A DNA stretch of 6,280 nt, taken from the NCBI GenBank assembly GCA_947177935.1, contig CAMWWG010000060.1, positions 1 through 6,280 on the forward strand, in the 5' to 3' direction. Position numbers and translations under genes: made by a program. A model generated the notes under the pieces. It had not been told where the DNA came from. It ran no database searches and saw nothing but the letters and a program-made list of their open reading frames with translations. Origin of the DNA: an uncultured Ruminococcus sp. Its GTDB lineage: Bacteria; Bacillota; Clostridia; Oscillospirales; Ruminococcaceae. Positions 5,141-6,280 of the stretch are shown here, piece by piece. Position 1 is the stretch's first letter. The number at the start of each line of letters is the position of its first letter.

Positions 5141-6178
5141 TTAGCCCAGTTCAGCAAAATACTTGATTGTTCTTACCATCTGGCTTGTGTAAGAATTCTC
5201 ATTGTCATACCAGGAAACAACCTGTACTTCATAGAGACCCTCACCGATTTCAGCAACCATTGTCTGTGTTGCGTCGAACAGAGAACCATATCTCATGCCG
5301 ATTACATCAGAAGAAACGATCGGATCTTCATTGTAGCCGAAAGATTCAGAAGCAGCAGCCTTCATAGCAGCATTGATGCCCTCTTTTGTGATGTTCTCGC
5401 CCTTGACAACTGCTGTCAGGATGGTAGTAGAACCTGTCGGAACAGGAACACGCTGTGCAGAGCCGATGAGCTTGCCGTTGAGTTCCGGAATTACCAGACC
5501 AATTGCCTTAGCAGCACCTGTGGAGTTCGGAACGATATTTGCAGCGCCTGCTCTTGCTCTTCTCAGGTCACCCTTTCTGTGAGGACCATCGAGAATCATC
5601 TGATCGCCTGTGTAAGCATGAATTGTGCTCATGATACCGGACTGAACAGGAGCATAGTCATTCAGAGCTTTAGCCATCGGAGCAAGGCAGTTTGTTGTGC
5701 AGGATGCAGCAGAAATGATTGTATCATCTGCTGTGAGTGTGTTCTCGTTTACGGAGAATACAACTGTCTTCAGGTCGTTACCAGCCGGAGCGGAAATAAC
5801 AACTTTCTTAGCGCCTGCATCAATGTGTGCCTGGCTCTTTTCTTTGGAGCAGTAGAAACCTGTGCACTCCAGAACAACGTCAACGCCCAGTTCACCCCAA
5901 GGCAGATCAGCAGCCTTAGCCTCAGCGTAAATTTTCAGTGTCTTGCCGTCAACTGTAATTGTGCCAGCTTCGTCATCAGCAGAAACTGTGTGGAGATTCT
6001 CACCGATTCTGCCTGCATAGCCACCCTGTGCTGTATCATACTTCAGCAGGTGAGCAAGCATGGAAGGCTTTGTCAGGTCATTGATGGCAACAACCTCGTA
6101 ACCCTCTGCGCCGAACATCTGACGGAACGCCAGACGACCGATTCTTCCGAAACCGTTAATAGCAACTTTTACTGACAT
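5141..6178 (-). CDS. gap: Type I glyceraldehyde-3-phosphate dehydrogenase, NAD-dependent
   Basis: Glycolytic enzyme, a cytoplasmic tetramer in this family. It converts glyceraldehyde 3-phosphate, NAD+ and phosphate to 1,3-bisphosphoglycerate and NADH. The N-terminal nucleotide-binding fold begins INGFGRIGR (7-15). Asp34 in AINDL is the residue that favours NAD over NADP. The catalytic motif [12 protein letters not shown] places the active Cys at 160, and His187 in [10 protein letters not shown] is its partner. Arg243 in [11 protein letters not shown] and the C-terminal [12 protein letters not shown] are also family hallmarks. At 345 residues it is slightly longer than the usual 330-340 and appears complete. 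ATG 6178 is supported by AGGAGG nine bases upstream. The gene has its own probable promoter and terminator, so it looks monocistronic, unlike the cggR-gapA-pgk operons of some relatives. The Asp favours a glycolytic (GapA-like) rather than NADP-dependent (GapB-like) role. Confidence 0.98.
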   Translation of the reverse strand: MSVKVAINGFGRIGRLAFRQMFGAEGYEVVAINDLTKPSMLAHLLKYDTAQGGYAGRIGENLHTVSADDEAGTITVDGKTLKIYAEAKAADLPWGELGVDVVLECTGFYCSKEKSQAHIDAGAKKVVISAPAGNDLKTVVFSVNENTLTADDTIISAASCTTNCLAPMAKALNDYAPVQSGIMSTIHAYTGDQMILDGPHRKGDLRRARAGAANIVPNSTGAAKAIGLVIPELNGKLIGSAQRVPVPTGSTTILTAVVKGENITKEGINAAMKAAASESFGYNEDPIVSSDVIGMRYGSLFDATQTMVAEIGEGLYEVQVVSWYDNENSYTSQMVRTIKYFAELG

Positions 6179-6187
6179 TGGAAATTA

Positions 6188-6193
6188 CCTCCT
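6188..6193 (-). promoter_or_regulatory. Ribosome binding site of gap
   Basis: The minus-strand AGGAGG is a full consensus Shine-Dalgarno sequence, nine bases before ATG 6178. It fixes the GAPDH start and fits a highly expressed gene. Confidence 0.93.
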
Positions 6194-6211
6194 AAAATTT
6201 TTTACATATTT

Positions 6212-6240
6212 ATTTTACACCAAATTGAAAAAAAACGCAA
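6212..6240 (-). promoter_or_regulatory. Probable sigma-A promoter of gap
   Basis: On the minus strand TTGCGT (6235-6240) and TAAAAT (6212-6217) are separated by 17 bases. The -10 matches five of six consensus bases, but the -35 matches only its first three. Transcription would start near 6205, leaving a short leader of about 27 bases before the gene. A second -10-like TATAAA lies at 6268-6273, but its -35 would fall outside the window. Confidence 0.55.
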
Positions 6241-6280
6241 GTGTTTTTGGAAGAAAAATCATAAAATTTTATACAATCAT

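Noticed and set aside
5579..6175. A 198-codon plus-strand frame opposite gap
   Set aside because: It is a shadow of the strongly conserved GAPDH gene, with no ribosome site or recognisable product.
6200..6219. Two direct repeats of TGTAAAA (minus strand) 13 bases apart in the gap promoter and leader
   Set aside because: One copy overlaps the -10 box. Seven-base A/T-rich repeats are expected by chance here, so no regulator can be inferred.
6261..6272. The perfect palindrome ATAAAATTTTAT upstream of gap, considered as an operator, for example for the redox regulator Rex
   Set aside because: The palindrome is A/T only in an A/T-rich stretch, and the flanks do not give the symmetric TTGT...ACAA ends expected of a Rex site.

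Overview
The window looks like chromosomal DNA of a low-to-mid G+C Gram-positive bacterium, most likely a Clostridia member of the Ruminococcus/Lachnospiraceae kind. The signs are a Firmicutes-style type I GAPDH behind an AGGAGG ribosome site, a close-packed tRNA operon with mixed CCA encoding, sigma-A type promoters, and a two-gene FtsX/MacB-type ABC transporter with a very long extracellular insertion. The genus is inference, not shown by the sequence.

Layout, left to right. Bases 3-308 (+ strand) hold the end of a very A+T-rich reading frame (about 26% G+C by hand count) for a small or truncated membrane protein of unknown function. A hairpin at 313-336 can terminate transcription from both sides. 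Bases 349-664 carry four tRNA genes on the minus strand, transcribed in the order Val(UAC)-Asp(GUC)-Gly(GCC)-Cys(GCA). They are driven by a perfect TTGACA-17-TATAAT promoter with an extended -10 at 723-751. An A+T-rich gap (665-847) holds that promoter, the tRNA leader and a weak terminator for the gene upstream. Bases 848-4363 (minus) encode an 1171-residue ABC permease, and 4357-5061 (minus) its 234-residue ATPase. Then come a strong hairpin terminator (5086-5115) and the glyceraldehyde-3-phosphate dehydrogenase gene (5141-6178, minus) with its ribosome site and a plausible promoter at 6212-6240.

How the parts relate. Apart from the left-edge frame, everything is read on the minus strand. 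GAPDH and the tRNAs are housekeeping. The ATPase and permease overlap or nearly abut and should form one transporter. The ATPase start lies only 24 bases beyond the GAPDH terminator, with no convincing promoter between, so the pair may depend on read-through or on a promoter inside the end of gap.

The most unusual item is the permease's first extracellular domain. It contains 18 uninterrupted heptads, a non-repetitive tip, and 24 more uninterrupted heptads. Almost every heptad has a small residue (Ala/Gly/Ser) four positions before a large one, and the large residue switches from Leu to Tyr/Phe for 13 heptads of the return arm. This predicts a tightly packed antiparallel coiled-coil hairpin roughly 25 nm long, enough to reach far into or through a Gram-positive wall. 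I see no CRISPR array, insertion sequence, phage gene or defence system.
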